Assembly (NCBI GenBank): GCA_001687465.1
Contig: LVLI01000319.1
Coordinates: 1-64,000, forward strand
Source: Halocafeteria seosinensis
Taxonomy: Eukaryota > Sar > Bigyra > Bicosoecida
Direction: 5' to 3'
Length of the DNA stretch: 64,000 nt
The first letter of the stretch is position 1; every line of letters begins with the position of its first letter. This document shows positions 22,722 through 33,244 of this stretch, piece by piece. The notes below the pieces were generated by a model. That model was given only the letters and a program-made list of their open reading frames with translations, was not told where the DNA came from and did no database searches. A program made the translations under genes and the position numbers.

Positions 22722-24539
22722 CTAAAACTTAAACTCCTTGCTCCTTTTCGTTGAGGTTTGAGAAGTTGCACCGTCAGATCGTCTCCGTTTTGATCCAACT
22801 GCTTCTTCTTCATCATCGTCTTCATCATCGTTTTGTCGTGCAGCCTTGGACTTCGCTTTACGCACGGCGGCGCTATTGTCAGTTGTACCACCGCTTTCGC
22901 CCTTAATGTCATACTTGTAAGAGGTGCCTACCAGCGCATTGCCCACACCTGTTTGTTTCTGTTCCAGGACCCTGTAGAGTGGTTGTTGAGATGTGGTCTC
23001 AGGTGTCTCCATGCCATCCTTGTCGTCCGTTTTACGGACTTGAACAGAGGAAGCGGGTGTTTGCATACCCGTCATATCGGAAACGACACTGGCAGTGCCA
23101 TCTGCAGGGGTGGCTGTACCCAACGTCGTGGCACTCTCGTCTTGTTGCTCTTCCCCCTCTTGCTGCTGTCCAGCTTCTTCCTCTTCTTCACTTTCAATAT
23201 CGCTAATACTCTCAGCTTCTCCCCATCTATTATCGTCTAAAGGAGCTTCGCCCTCGCCCCCGGATGCAACATTTTGGGCATTATCGTGTTGCTGCTGTTT
23301 AGTACCGAAGACATCTCCGTATATCGGTTCCCCAAACTCATCTACTGGTGGTTTGCCCCACCCGCCGGGATGATATCCAAAGCTCGCTCCTTCCGGAATT
23401 GGTGCATTAAGCCCTGGGATGTTCAAGTTCGGGTAGCTTGGTGGAGGCCCGTACCGTTGCATGTTAATCAGCCACGGTGGTGGAGCCCCTTCAGGCATTC
23501 CAAGTGCACTTTTTAAGCGAGGCGACAAAACTCCTGGTACCTTGTCATCGTAGCGAACTTCAAACTCCTTTCCTTCATAATGTAGATCGCCGTGTCCAGT
23601 CATCTTTGGTTTTGTTTGATGTCGGAAGAACGCATCATGCAGCACCTCATAATCAATTTCAATTCTACCCATCTTGGGGCGAATCTTTTCCCTTTGTCGC
23701 TGTTTGATTGATTTCGCCTGATCTTGTTCTTCAGCTGTTCCTCTAATCCTGGAAATACCCGTGGCTTCAATGAAGTGGGGAAGTTTGTAGGGCGCTTTCT
23801 CCATACCCGTTTTCCCCTGTAAATATCTTCTTTTGTATTGCCAATGTTGTGGAACAGGTACTGCATTTCTGTAAGATTTCAGATGAACCAGCAAAGTTGG
23901 GTCAGAAGCGCTGACATCATGGACCTCCACAACATCAGGATTGTCCACTATGCGTTTGAGCTCGGCAACAGTCAAGCGAGTAAGTTGTTTTCGCTTTCTG
24001 TGACTAAGCTTGCTTTCATCTAAGTCCTCGGGGTTTATCTCGTCGCCTCCTGCTTCATCTGTACTAGTTTTGGCCTTTTCGTTACTTCGTTGATCATTTG
24101 CTCCTTCCGTGGTTTGACTCTTTTGCTCAGTACTTTCCTGTTGCTCTTGCTCCTTTTCTTGTTCCATCAATTCATCCGGTCCCATAAATTTGGCGATGAC
24201 ATCGGCCAGTTCTTCATACTCTGTCCCTTGCAAATCATCGGGATTCGTGTCTCTAACAAACGCCTCTGTACCCGCATCCTCCATCTCGTTGTCGTCCTGT
24301 GTTTGGCCATTTTGGCTCCCGGTGTCCTGGGTCTGCTGCTGCTCGTGGTACTGTTTCAATTGCTGCTTTCTCTCCTTCTTCTTAAGTCTCCGTTTCTGAG
24401 CTTTGGTTAGACGTCCTCCTTTCCCTTTACCATTCGTCTTTGTATTGCTTACATGGCTTTGCTCATCTCCATTCACCTCCTCGTGTGTATTCGACGAAGA
24501 TGCCTCCTCCCGAGTCTTTCCCCTCGTTGTCGTGACCAT
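22722..24539 (-). CDS. SF3B2: Splicing factor 3B subunit 2 (SAP145/Cus1)
   Basis: Component of the U2 snRNP SF3b complex that helps clamp the branch site; nuclear. Single exon of 605 residues, shorter than human SF3B2 (about 895). The Lys/Gln-rich N-terminus (LTKAQKRRLKKKERKQQLK) is followed by a long acidic linker. The conserved DUF382 block is present (VEVHDVSASDPTLLVHLKSY, NAVPVPQHWQYKRRYLQGK), then DLHYEGKEFEVRYDDKVPGV and the PSP domain (LKSALGMPEGAPPPWLINMQ, YGPPPSYPNLNIPGLNAPIP, PGGWGKPPVDEFGEPIYGDV). The C-terminus is acidic then basic, ending with a likely nuclear signal (GSKRRRSD). No intron is evident, unlike its neighbours. Convergent with the armadillo gene, 122 bp apart. Confidence 0.95.
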   Translation of the reverse strand: MVTTTRGKTREEASSSNTHEEVNGDEQSHVSNTKTNGKGKGGRLTKAQKRRLKKKERKQQLKQYHEQQQTQDTGSQNGQTQDDNEMEDAGTEAFVRDTNPDDLQGTEYEELADVIAKFMGPDELMEQEKEQEQQESTEQKSQTTEGANDQRSNEKAKTSTDEAGGDEINPEDLDESKLSHRKRKQLTRLTVAELKRIVDNPDVVEVHDVSASDPTLLVHLKSYRNAVPVPQHWQYKRRYLQGKTGMEKAPYKLPHFIEATGISRIRGTAEEQDQAKSIKQRQREKIRPKMGRIEIDYEVLHDAFFRHQTKPKMTGHGDLHYEGKEFEVRYDDKVPGVLSPRLKSALGMPEGAPPPWLINMQRYGPPPSYPNLNIPGLNAPIPEGASFGYHPGGWGKPPVDEFGEPIYGDVFGTKQQQHDNAQNVASGGEGEAPLDDNRWGEAESISDIESEEEEEAGQQQEGEEQQDESATTLGTATPADGTASVVSDMTGMQTPASSVQVRKTDDKDGMETPETTSQQPLYRVLEQKQTGVGNALVGTSYKYDIKGESGGTTDNSAAVRKAKSKAARQNDDEDDDEEEAVGSKRRRSDGATSQTSTKRSKEFKF

Positions 24540-25408
24540 TTCCTGTGGAGTCGGTACACCAACCCTCTACTACACTGGTCTCTTTTTTTTCTTCTTCAAT
24601 CAGTCTCTTTTGCCCCCAAATTGCACCATTCATACGCCTCGAACCTATAGCATTGCAGTGGCAAGAGGTCAAATTCCCCGAATCCGGGCGAAGAGCCCGG
24701 TTTCGGGCACAGACCCGGGCCGGGAGTCCGAGACCCCCATACCGTGTCGCGATCTGCGCGTTACCTTTTGCAATTCATGTGTTTGTCTTGGTGCTGAAAC
24801 TCGAAACAATATCGTGTCTACACCTCAATCCTTTCTGAGTGTGTTTGTGTTTTGTGTATACGTGTAACTCTCGCTCTACGCACTTGCACGAGGTCGAAGG
24901 AAACCGTGCGGGAAGAGGTAAGTGGGTTCGGGCCGAACCAGCTCCTGTTGAAGCTTGCCCAAAAAAGGTTTCAAGGGGACAGTCAAGGGGGAGACAAGGA
25001 TAGTGGTGAGACTCTTCTGAGAGGGATAGTGTTGGTATTCCGTGTTAAAATCATGGGTTGGATCCATCGATTCCCTACAATGGGCAAGGTTTCCCATACC
25101 AGTGAGAACCTATCACTTCTGTGTTAATCTTGGCATTTCTTAGTCTGCAGATTCCTCGTCAACACGGACGAGTGGGAGGCGGATAAAGGCGAAAGAAAGA
25201 AAAGCAATTTCACCCTCCTTTGTGCTGTATACGCCTCGTTTTATTGATCTCTTCAGGCGTACACAAGGCCTATCTTTAGTTTTCTATTGGATGGACATCC
25301 TGAGAGTGTGGGCAAAGACTTGAGTGGAGTGATATAAGGCATCAAGAAACGGCAACAAACGCCCTCCGTGTGTGCGGAAACGAGAAACTAGACTGCTCAG
25401 GGCTGCAA
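24540..25408. promoter_or_regulatory. Divergent promoter region of SF3B2 and the receptor-like gene, with GC-rich inverted repeats
   Basis: 869 bp between divergent starts. At 24684-24700 is a perfect small hairpin (ccgggc, five-base loop, gcccgg), and at 24713-24724 a second run cccgggccggg, in otherwise AT-balanced sequence. They may be factor-binding palindromes or a structured 5' UTR of the plus-strand gene; neither is proven. No ORF here is convincing. Confidence 0.4.
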
Positions 25409-28400
25409 ATGAGGATGAGGGTGGGACGATACCCCTATGGATTCATCACGCTCTTTGTAGTGCTGGTGCTGTGCTCCTGTCTCCCAGCATCGCCGGTCGA
25501 AGGGTCCGGCCCATCGTTCCGCAGAGGTACGTTTCCGTCAGCAACACGTGGTTGCTAATTGCTTCTGTCATGTTCCCGATCTGTGCTTTCCAGACCAAGT
25601 GAGAGATGGTTCGCGCGATCGCCGGCTGGAAGGAGAACATAAGCAACTACGGTTCGGTGATGATGGTGTTTCCATCCGCCTTCCAGCAATGCGACAACAG
25701 GTCTATTACTACTACAAGTTTCCTAATACAACTGCTTATTGGGAAGGTAATGCCGAGCCCGGGGTCGAACTATTTTATGAGAACGCCGCATCTGCTTTTG
25801 AGAACGTTGACCTCGGTTGTGGACTAACATTCCACGAAGGAATTGTGGAGGATGCTTTCATCGAAGGTTTCGTTACCAAGGAATGCACGGACGACATTCC
25901 CCTACTGTTGGCAGCCCACAGAGACGGGGTTATCGCAAAAAAGGAAGTCATTATTAAGAAAGAAGAAGAATCTGAGGGATGTGTGTGGAGGTTTGATGGT
26001 TCCAAACAAGTGGACTGGAACAGTAGACCTGCTTGGATGTCTTGGGAGCCTCCCTCCACGCAAGACTTGGTGGTATTCTCTGGTGTTGAACACCTCACCA
26101 GTATCGCAAGCGGCGAGTTCGCTGTTGCTGGAGGGGTTGTGTTTGAATGGGACGATAGTCAGAGCAAACCGCAACTTCACATTGAGCCGGATTCGGATTT
26201 CTTTATTTTCGGTATCTCGAAGGAAAAATATCTTGATTGGAAGGAATGTGATGGACTTAACCAACCAAGTCCGACACCATCGGCCGCGCCTTACACTGTG
26301 CCATTTGAGGAAAACGTCGAAGACGAACCAGCTTTCCTCAATGAGTGGGTCCAAGGCAATCTTAGTCTGAGCTTCGCGGGCGGTGACATTGGTGCACCAC
26401 CTGCTGGAAGTGAATTGACTCTTATGATTACTAGTGTCCCAGGCAAGACTTGGAGACTTCGATCCACCAGGGATTGGATCGATCTTGAGTACGATATCGG
26501 ATCAGGTGATGACAACGTAACCGTTTCTCTCCTGGACACGGAAAGGACGACTGAACCTCAACTGTATGAAGGCTCGATCGTCATCGTGATGGATGACTTT
26601 TCTCGGATTGTTGACAGCATCGAGGTGAGGATGGAAATCGTTCGGCCGATTTTACAGATTTCTCCAGGTACACTCACACAGGTCCTTTTTACGGGTACGA
26701 ACGGCACCACAGGCTTGGTTTTATCGAATGATGCGCCAGAGCACGACTCGGACGACGAGTTGCTAGAAGATTTGTCCACGCTACGTTTTACCGTCCATTT
26801 GGAACAACTTACCCCCGAGAACGATTCATGGGCTTTTTTTGGCTCGATTGAGGCTGACGACGGGCAAACGCCTTGTGAAGTGTTGCCTGATGGTGGCCGA
26901 AATTGTAACCTTAAACCTCAGAGAGGTTTGCGACTCGATATGGAAGCACTGGCGGCATCGTTACCCCGTGGAGATTATGAAGCAAGAGTTGTCATTGTTG
27001 CCGAAACATATAGTGAGGACTTTGTAGTCAATTGGATAGTTCGCGTCGCCCGTTTCAATGTTTGTCCGGATTCGTTTTCCGCGAGGTTGGGTCCTGGGGA
27101 AGTTGATTCGCGAACTTTTAGTATCTCTAATTTATCCCCATCGGAGCCCTTGCCAATGGCCATAGACTTAAGTGGCACTGCCCCTTGGATATCCGTTTTG
27201 TCCTTCCCGCATACTTTGCAGTCTGGTGGTGTACCCCACTTTGCCACCATCTCGATTAAGAACATCCCGGATTTTTCGGGTGCGAGTGAATTGCAGACCA
27301 CTTTCGATCTGATCAGTGGCGTGTCTTCTAACAAATCGAGTATTGGCGTGATTGACGGTGAGTCTCTGGAGGAGTTTGCGGACATCAGTAGACGAACCGT
27401 CAATGTTACCCTTATAAGAACGAGCGGCACTATAGATGCCCAAAGATCATCCCTCCGTCTTAATGTGACTCAAAGAGAGTCTTCCGTTACTGCGACTGCA
27501 GAAATCTTTCTGCGGGACAGCATTCAGCAGCTTGTACCTCTGGGTGGAGCTATTCCGGGCGATCTGGAAGTCTCTAGCACAATCTGGGGTAGAGAGTCAT
27601 CCGCTGATCTTGAGGTAGATCTAAGGATCGACGACGACACTGAAGGCACTGTTATCGTTACCATTCGCCCAGATCGAGTAGGCATGGTGGAGGTTAGTGT
27701 CAAGTATGCGGGCCAACATATAGATGGTAGCCCAATGTTCAGAGCTGTTGAGGAAGCCATATGTTCTGACCCGACTCAAATCCAAACGCGTTCCAGGATG
27801 GAATGTCATTGTAAGGCGGGGTACGAGCCGCCGGAAGATGATCAAAGTACGGAGGAGAGCTGCGTGAAATGCGAACAAGGGTATATGAAGTCAGCTGCTG
27901 GTAATGACCAATGCGTGCCGTGTGGAGAAGACGAATTCTCTTGGGAAGGGGCAACAAGCTGCACTGCTTGTCCTCCGGCAGGTGCAGTATGTGATGATGG
28001 TACCCTCCGATTGAGAGATGGTTACTGGAGGGAAGAAGACATCGGTATAAAAGACATTGACGAAAGTACCATACTCCACGAATGCGATAATCAGGATATC
28101 TGCCTCGTCGCGCGCAACGAGTCGGGCCGACCAGCTCAGTGTGCCGAGGGACACAAGGGCGTCTTGTGTGACACGTGCGAACCCAATTATGCCAAGAGTG
28201 GTTCCGTTTGTTTGAAGTGTGGTGATCGGAGCACGAACATTGCCATAACCGTGCTCCTTATTCTCGCATTCGCACTGGTTGTGATGTTCATTGCTTTAAA
28301 GAAAAAGGACCAGAAGGACCCCAAGACTTCGCCAGCAACTCTCGCTCGTCTTACGGTAAACTGGCTACAAGCATGTGCAATGTTAAGCGAATTCACAATT

Positions 28401-30056
28401 CAGGTGTTTGACGAAGTGCAAACGATGCTCAGTATTGGCGAGTCTGCGAATGGCGGATCGGCAATCTCTTTACACACCGTGCAATGCGTTCTGCAGTTTG
28501 ATTACTTCACAAAATTCTATATCATCTTCAGTATACCGGTGATAGCCGTCATTTTACCATCTCTGATTGTGGGGATCCTCCTATTGAGAGACAAAATTTT
28601 AGGTACCGATCCATTCAAAGCTGTGGCAGCGGAGGACACTGACGAAAAGACGGCGGAGCCCGAGTCGCCTTTCCAGAAATATTCTAACGCAGCCATGTCA
28701 GCCATTGTGGCGCTTCAGTTTTTATCCTACAATACAGTGTTAAAGTTTATTGTAAGTTCGTGGGATTTCTATCCGTACGAAATAAACGGATCGCGGCATC
28801 TTCGTTCCGACTTTTCGGTAACGGAGGACGATCCTCAATACAAGGTTGTTTTTGCCCTATCGTTGATTGGGACCGTATTCTACATTATAGGCATCCCACT
28901 ACTGGGTTTCCGAGTTTTGACAAACAACCGGCGAAAACTCTCAAATATCGTAGTCAGGAGGAGGTTTGGATTTTTATACGAGGGGTACCGTCGAGACCGA
29001 TTTCTGTTTGTGGTATGGGAAATAATAGTGCTCCTGCGGAAGACTAGCTTAACAATGATATCCATTTTGATCAACAACGGGCTTCTGCAATTGAGCAGTG
29101 GTATTTTTGTGTTGTTCGTCGCCATGGTGCTTCAAGAATCAGTACGCCCGTACGTGTCCAAGACAGCCAATCGTCTTGAACTAGCAAGTCTTTGTGTGTT
29201 ACTGTCGACGGCTGTTGCGGCACTGATCAACTATTCTACAACTGTCAGGGATGACGAAGGGGCACAGTTTGGGGTAGCCGTTACCGTCATTATCATGAAC
29301 GCGTGTATTGCAGTGGCCTTCGCAGTCACACTTGTTATTTTATCGAGTAAGAAAGTGATGGAGTTCTGGGCGGTGCTGGTGGAAAAGTGCAACAAGAAGA
29401 CAAAGGAATGGAGGGAAGCTATATCTGGCCAGATAGTTAGCGAGGAAATATCGGACTCAGTAGACCGGCTTATCAAAGGAGAGCGAGTGGAGACGAAGAC
29501 GCTTGTCAATGTCTTCAGTGGGAGTCTTGGTGCCCTACGGCAACTTTTAGCCGACAAAGAAGCGATACCTGCGCAGGCGAGATCGATCTTGGAGGAAACA
29601 GCTGAAATTTTAGAGCAACAACAGTCAACACACTCCCAGAAAGCTCGGCGAGTGTCGCTTGAAACAGCGCAAAAGCAAGGATGGTTACAGAATACTGAGG
29701 AGGAGACGGCAGGCAGCATGTTTGCAAACCCTCTGACCCAACGAACTAAGAAGACAGCTAAGAGCCCTGAGGAGAAGAGCGAGCTGGCGCAAGCGCGATG
29801 GCGCAAGATCAGGGTATACGTCAAGATGTTCGGAGCTATGGGTGTATTGTCTCGCGGCGAACAAAAAGCGCTTGAGAGAGAGCAACAAGAACAAAAAGTT
29901 CTTGCCGCGTCTGGGAAGCGAGTTCCTGCTGGAGATCGCCGTAGTACTTTTAGACCCGAGCCAAAGAGGAAGAGCTCGGCTGTATCCAGCCGCTCGTTAT
30001 TGGGCCGTCCAAGTCGCGCCTTCCAGCCTCAGGCTAGCAATAGGCGGCAGTTCTGA
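25409..30056 (+). CDS. Large receptor-like membrane protein: Ig-like/filamin-like and Cys-rich ectodomain, multi-pass C-terminus
   Basis: Exons 25409-25526 and 25594-30056 give 1,526 residues. Exon 1 encodes a signal peptide (FITLFVVLVLCSCLPASPVEG). The ectodomain has Ig-fold repeats resembling BACON/ASPM-type beta-sandwiches (e.g. PGKTWRLRSTRDWIDLEYD, SGTAPWISVLSFPHTLQSG) and a filamin-like end (VGMVEVSVKYAGQHIDGSPM). Residues about 770-915 form a Cys-rich EGF/GCC-like stretch (CHCKAGYEPPED, CVKCEQGYMKSAAGNDQCVP, CDTCEPNYAKSGSVCLKCG). From about 921 to 1290 there are about seven or eight TM helices (ITVLLILAFALVVMFIALKK first), with an FGFLYEGYRRDRFLFVVWEI motif common in large protist membrane proteins of this layout. 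A cytoplasmic charged tail follows. The ligand is unknown; a surface receptor or channel-like protein is the likely class. Only the broad architecture is supported. Confidence 0.75.
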
Positions 30057-30074
30057 TTAATTTGCTGTGTGATT

Positions 30075-31585
30075 TTACACTTCCATTAACAGCGATCTGC
30101 TCACTATCAGTCGCATAATCTCGTTAGTTCCTTCTAGGATTTGATGCACGCGACAATCCCTTAGGTGTCGCTCAATCGGGTAATCTCGGAGGTAGCCGTA
30201 TCCTCCGTGAAGCTGAAGCGCACCATCGCAAATGTGGAAGCCGTTATCAGTCGCTAGTCTTTTTGCCATCGCAGCATATGCACGGGCATTGGGATCTTTG
30301 TTGTCTAGCATTGTGGCAGCTTGACGAACTAACAGTCGTGCGCTGACGAGAGAAGTCGTCATATCTGCCAAGCTGAATTGTAAAGCTTGATTCTGTGATA
30401 ATGGTTGACCGAATTGCTTCCTCTGACTAATGTGCTCTCTTGCTAAGCGCAGGCTGTTTGTTGCCGCTCCTAAGCTACAGTTCGCTGCAAGATATATTTC
30501 GGTCCTTTATAAATGTGAAGACTATTGCATGCAGTGCATCTGTGAACGTACCAATGCTTAGTCTTCCTCCATCAAGGCCTTTCATTGCAATTTTGAATCC
30601 GTCACCTTCATCACCCAATCTGTTCTCCACAGGCACCCTACACTCATCAAAGGAGACAGCCCGTGTAGGTTGTGTGTTCCATCCTAGTTTACGTTCATTG
30701 GCGCCGAAAGATAGCCCTTCCGTATCCCCCGGTACAAGCAGACACGTGATACCGCTGGGTCCGGCATCTCCTGTACGGACCATGACGACATATACCTCAC
30801 TTCTTCCGCCTCCACTGATGAACATCTTGCTTCCATTGATAACATAGTAGTCTCCTTCGCGTCTGGCTTTCGTTTCCAAGGAGGCAGCGTCGGACCCAGC
30901 ATTGGGTTCAGTAAGGCAATATGAGGAAAAATGATTCATTGAAACCAAGTCAGGGAGCCACTTCTGTCTTTGTTCTCTGCGTTCTCACATGACGAACAAT
31001 ACAAGTACGCTGCTTGGCATGCTCTAAAGCCCCATCCCATAAACAGCTCACTCACTCTGTGCCGAAAGTATCAATCATCCACGCACACATGTTGTGTATC
31101 GTGAGATAGGCGGTAGTGCTCGTACATCCTCCTGCGAGGGCTTCAATGACAACTCCTCCGTCCAGACGAGTTAGTCCTGTGCCGCCGCTTTCTTCACGGA
31201 CAAACATCCCTCCGAAACCCAGTTCCGCAGCCTTCCTGAGTGTATCTTCTGGAAATATCTTCTCTTCGTCCCACTTGTCCGCATAGGGGGCCATTTCATT
31301 CTGGGCAAACTGGTTGGCCACTTCATAGAATTCACGCTGGTCTCCATTCAGTCCCACAGTTGCTGCAGCATCAACAAATAGAGAGAGAGAAGAGAAAATT
31401 TGAAGAAGGACAAAAAATGCTTGCTTTTGCGCGGTATGCCAACACGTACGTGACATAATGTCGGTGGAGGACCAAGCAAAGAAGCGCTTTGCCGTACTCC
31501 TTCTCAGCGATGGCTGATGCGAGCACACACGAAATGCGCTCTTGCGCCCAGCGTGGTACCGTCCAAGGGCTAAAAAGCTCGACAT
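30075..31585 (-). CDS. ACAD8: Isobutyryl-CoA dehydrogenase (ACAD8-type acyl-CoA dehydrogenase)
   Basis: Mitochondrial FAD enzyme of valine catabolism: isobutyryl-CoA to methacrylyl-CoA, electrons passing to ETF. Exons 31585-31450, 31362-31056, 30976-30552 and 30469-30075 give about 420 residues (human 415). A presequence ([20 protein letters not shown]) precedes [77 protein letters not shown], and [11 protein letters not shown]. The C-terminus has [40 protein letters not shown] and [28 protein letters not shown] and the HNMCAWMID segment favour isobutyryl- over short-chain dehydrogenase. The boundary between the last two exons is uncertain: the best GT-AG choice joins RLSI to GAATNSL and drops about five residues relative to human. 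Convergent with the receptor-like gene, 18 bp apart. Confidence 0.92.
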
Positions 31586-32110
31586 CTCTAATTTTCCCTC
31601 TCTAGTCAACAATATGCCTGTGTATAGAGGGCACCTGAGTTGCGTCAGAACACTTCCAACGACAAAGTATCCAAGTGGCAGAGACCGCACACAGGAGTGC
31701 AACTTCCGCCATCTACACCAGCGGGAAAAAAAGGGAAAAGAAACGAATAAATCAATCATGAACTATAGCTCTAAAATGTGGCGTGCATGCACAGATTGAC
31801 TCCACGTGGTAAGTGAAACTTTTGATTGTTTGCTGGCGCTTCTGCTCCATTTCCGAAGCCGCAAAGATCGCCGAATTGTCAACCCAGACACGGGTACTCA
31901 GGAAGTAAGAAAGAAAACGTCCGTGTGTGTATTCAGACTGAGCATCTCTCTCGTCTCTTGTTGCATTGTGTCGAACTTGACGTCAGCAGGAGAAATAACG
32001 CGCATTTCGATTGGCACCCAACTTCAACTTATTCATTATCCTTTACTGGAGTTGCCTCATTCATTTGCACCCATTGGGAAATTGGTACGAAGATATCTTG
32101 GAGATTTCTG
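31586..32110. promoter_or_regulatory. Divergent region between ACAD8 and the charged coiled-coil gene
   Basis: 525 bp. The frame of the plus-strand gene stays open upstream to about 31826 but without an ATG, so coding may begin earlier through an unseen exon. No defined promoter element was identified. Confidence 0.35.
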
Positions 32111-33244
32111 ATGAAGCAGGCTTCCTATTCGACGACAAGTAGAGGTGGACAACCCAACGCAACGTTTCCCGTCCACGACGCGGAATTGTTGGCCAAGACT
32201 CGCAAGGACGCTTTGGCCGATGGTACGATCCCGACACCCCGGGACAAGCAAGTGCATCAGCAGAATAAACCCGAGCCAGAATTAGAAGAATTCGATCGCG
32301 TTCCGACAGAGACATGGCTCGAATTGTACCAGAACTTGCACACTACCTACACACAATTTGGGCGACGGTTGGACCCAAATCCTCCAGCTGCAAGTAAGTC
32401 GGTGATGAAGCACGTTGCCATTTTCAGCATGTAAGCACACCCATGTAATGTGATACAGATATCCACAAGGCGGAAACAGGAGCACCTTGGAGACGTGAAG
32501 GAGAACGAAGAGTGGCCGAAGCAAATCGACGAGCTCAACCTGAGTTGGAACGAAGGCGAGCTGTGGGTCTGGCGCGTCAAACCTCGAGTGGGCTATGGAA
32601 CGCTTTCGGAATCCATTATGACTACTCTGATTTAGCTCCAATACTTAGCGACGCTATTAAACTCAAAGAGAAAGCTGCTCGGCAAGACAAAGAGTACAGG
32701 AGGAAGCTGGAAGAGGTTCTGGCGAGGAGAAAGGCTGCGGAGGAAAAACAACGCGAACGTATTGCAGCGGAAGTAGAACATGAAGAAAGAGAGCGAGTCA
32801 AGCAAGAGAAACTAGAAAAGATAAAGCAAGAACAGCAAGAGCAGCAGAAACAGAAGACAGCAAAGAAGAAGCCTGCTTCTGGAAAATCGAAGAAGTCTAA
32901 TGAATCAGCACAAGAAACTCAGCCGCAGGAGGTAGAGCTATCTCAGGAAGATGAGGCCAGCATTCAGTCAGCAGTAGAACAGGCATTAAAACAAATAGAT
33001 TTATCAGATGAATACCCCGCTCCTAAGCAACCGGAACTGACACAAAAGGAGTCAGAATATATCCAGTTGGCAGATGCAGCGTTTAAATTCGGTAAGCTAT
33101 ATATGCATTGGGTAGTCGCACTGACAAGCTGTAGACACAGTGTCATTTGCAGATTTGCGCAAAGTCAAAACCTTGTTGAAACTGAAGGCAAAAGATAACT
33201 CAGATACTATACTAGCCCCCGAAATGGCAGAAACGACCTACTAG
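32111..33244 (+). CDS. Charged coiled-coil protein of unknown function
   Basis: Exons 32111-32393, 32459-33091 and 33153-33244 give 335 residues. Not recognised. Seen: a hydrophilic N-terminus; a block VPTETWLELYQNLHTTYTQF that looks conserved; GLWNAFGIHYDYSDLAPILS; then a long Glu/Lys/Gln helix (about 190-260) typical of single-helix or coiled-coil segments (KEYRRKLEEVLARRKAAEEK); a Lys-rich patch (KKKPASGKSKKS); and a short C-terminal exon. No signal peptide or membrane segment. All exon phases close and the intron ends are standard (gtaagt/gtaagc, ending cag). Its stop codon overlaps the stop codon of the convergent RAD16-like gene by 3 bp within the tetramer ctag at 33241-33244. Confidence 0.75.

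Noticed and set aside
24090-24867. Leu/Ser-rich plus-strand ORFs over the 5' end of SF3B2 and its promoter
   Set aside because: Antisense shadows of Gln/Lys/Glu-rich SF3B2 codons, running out into non-coding sequence.
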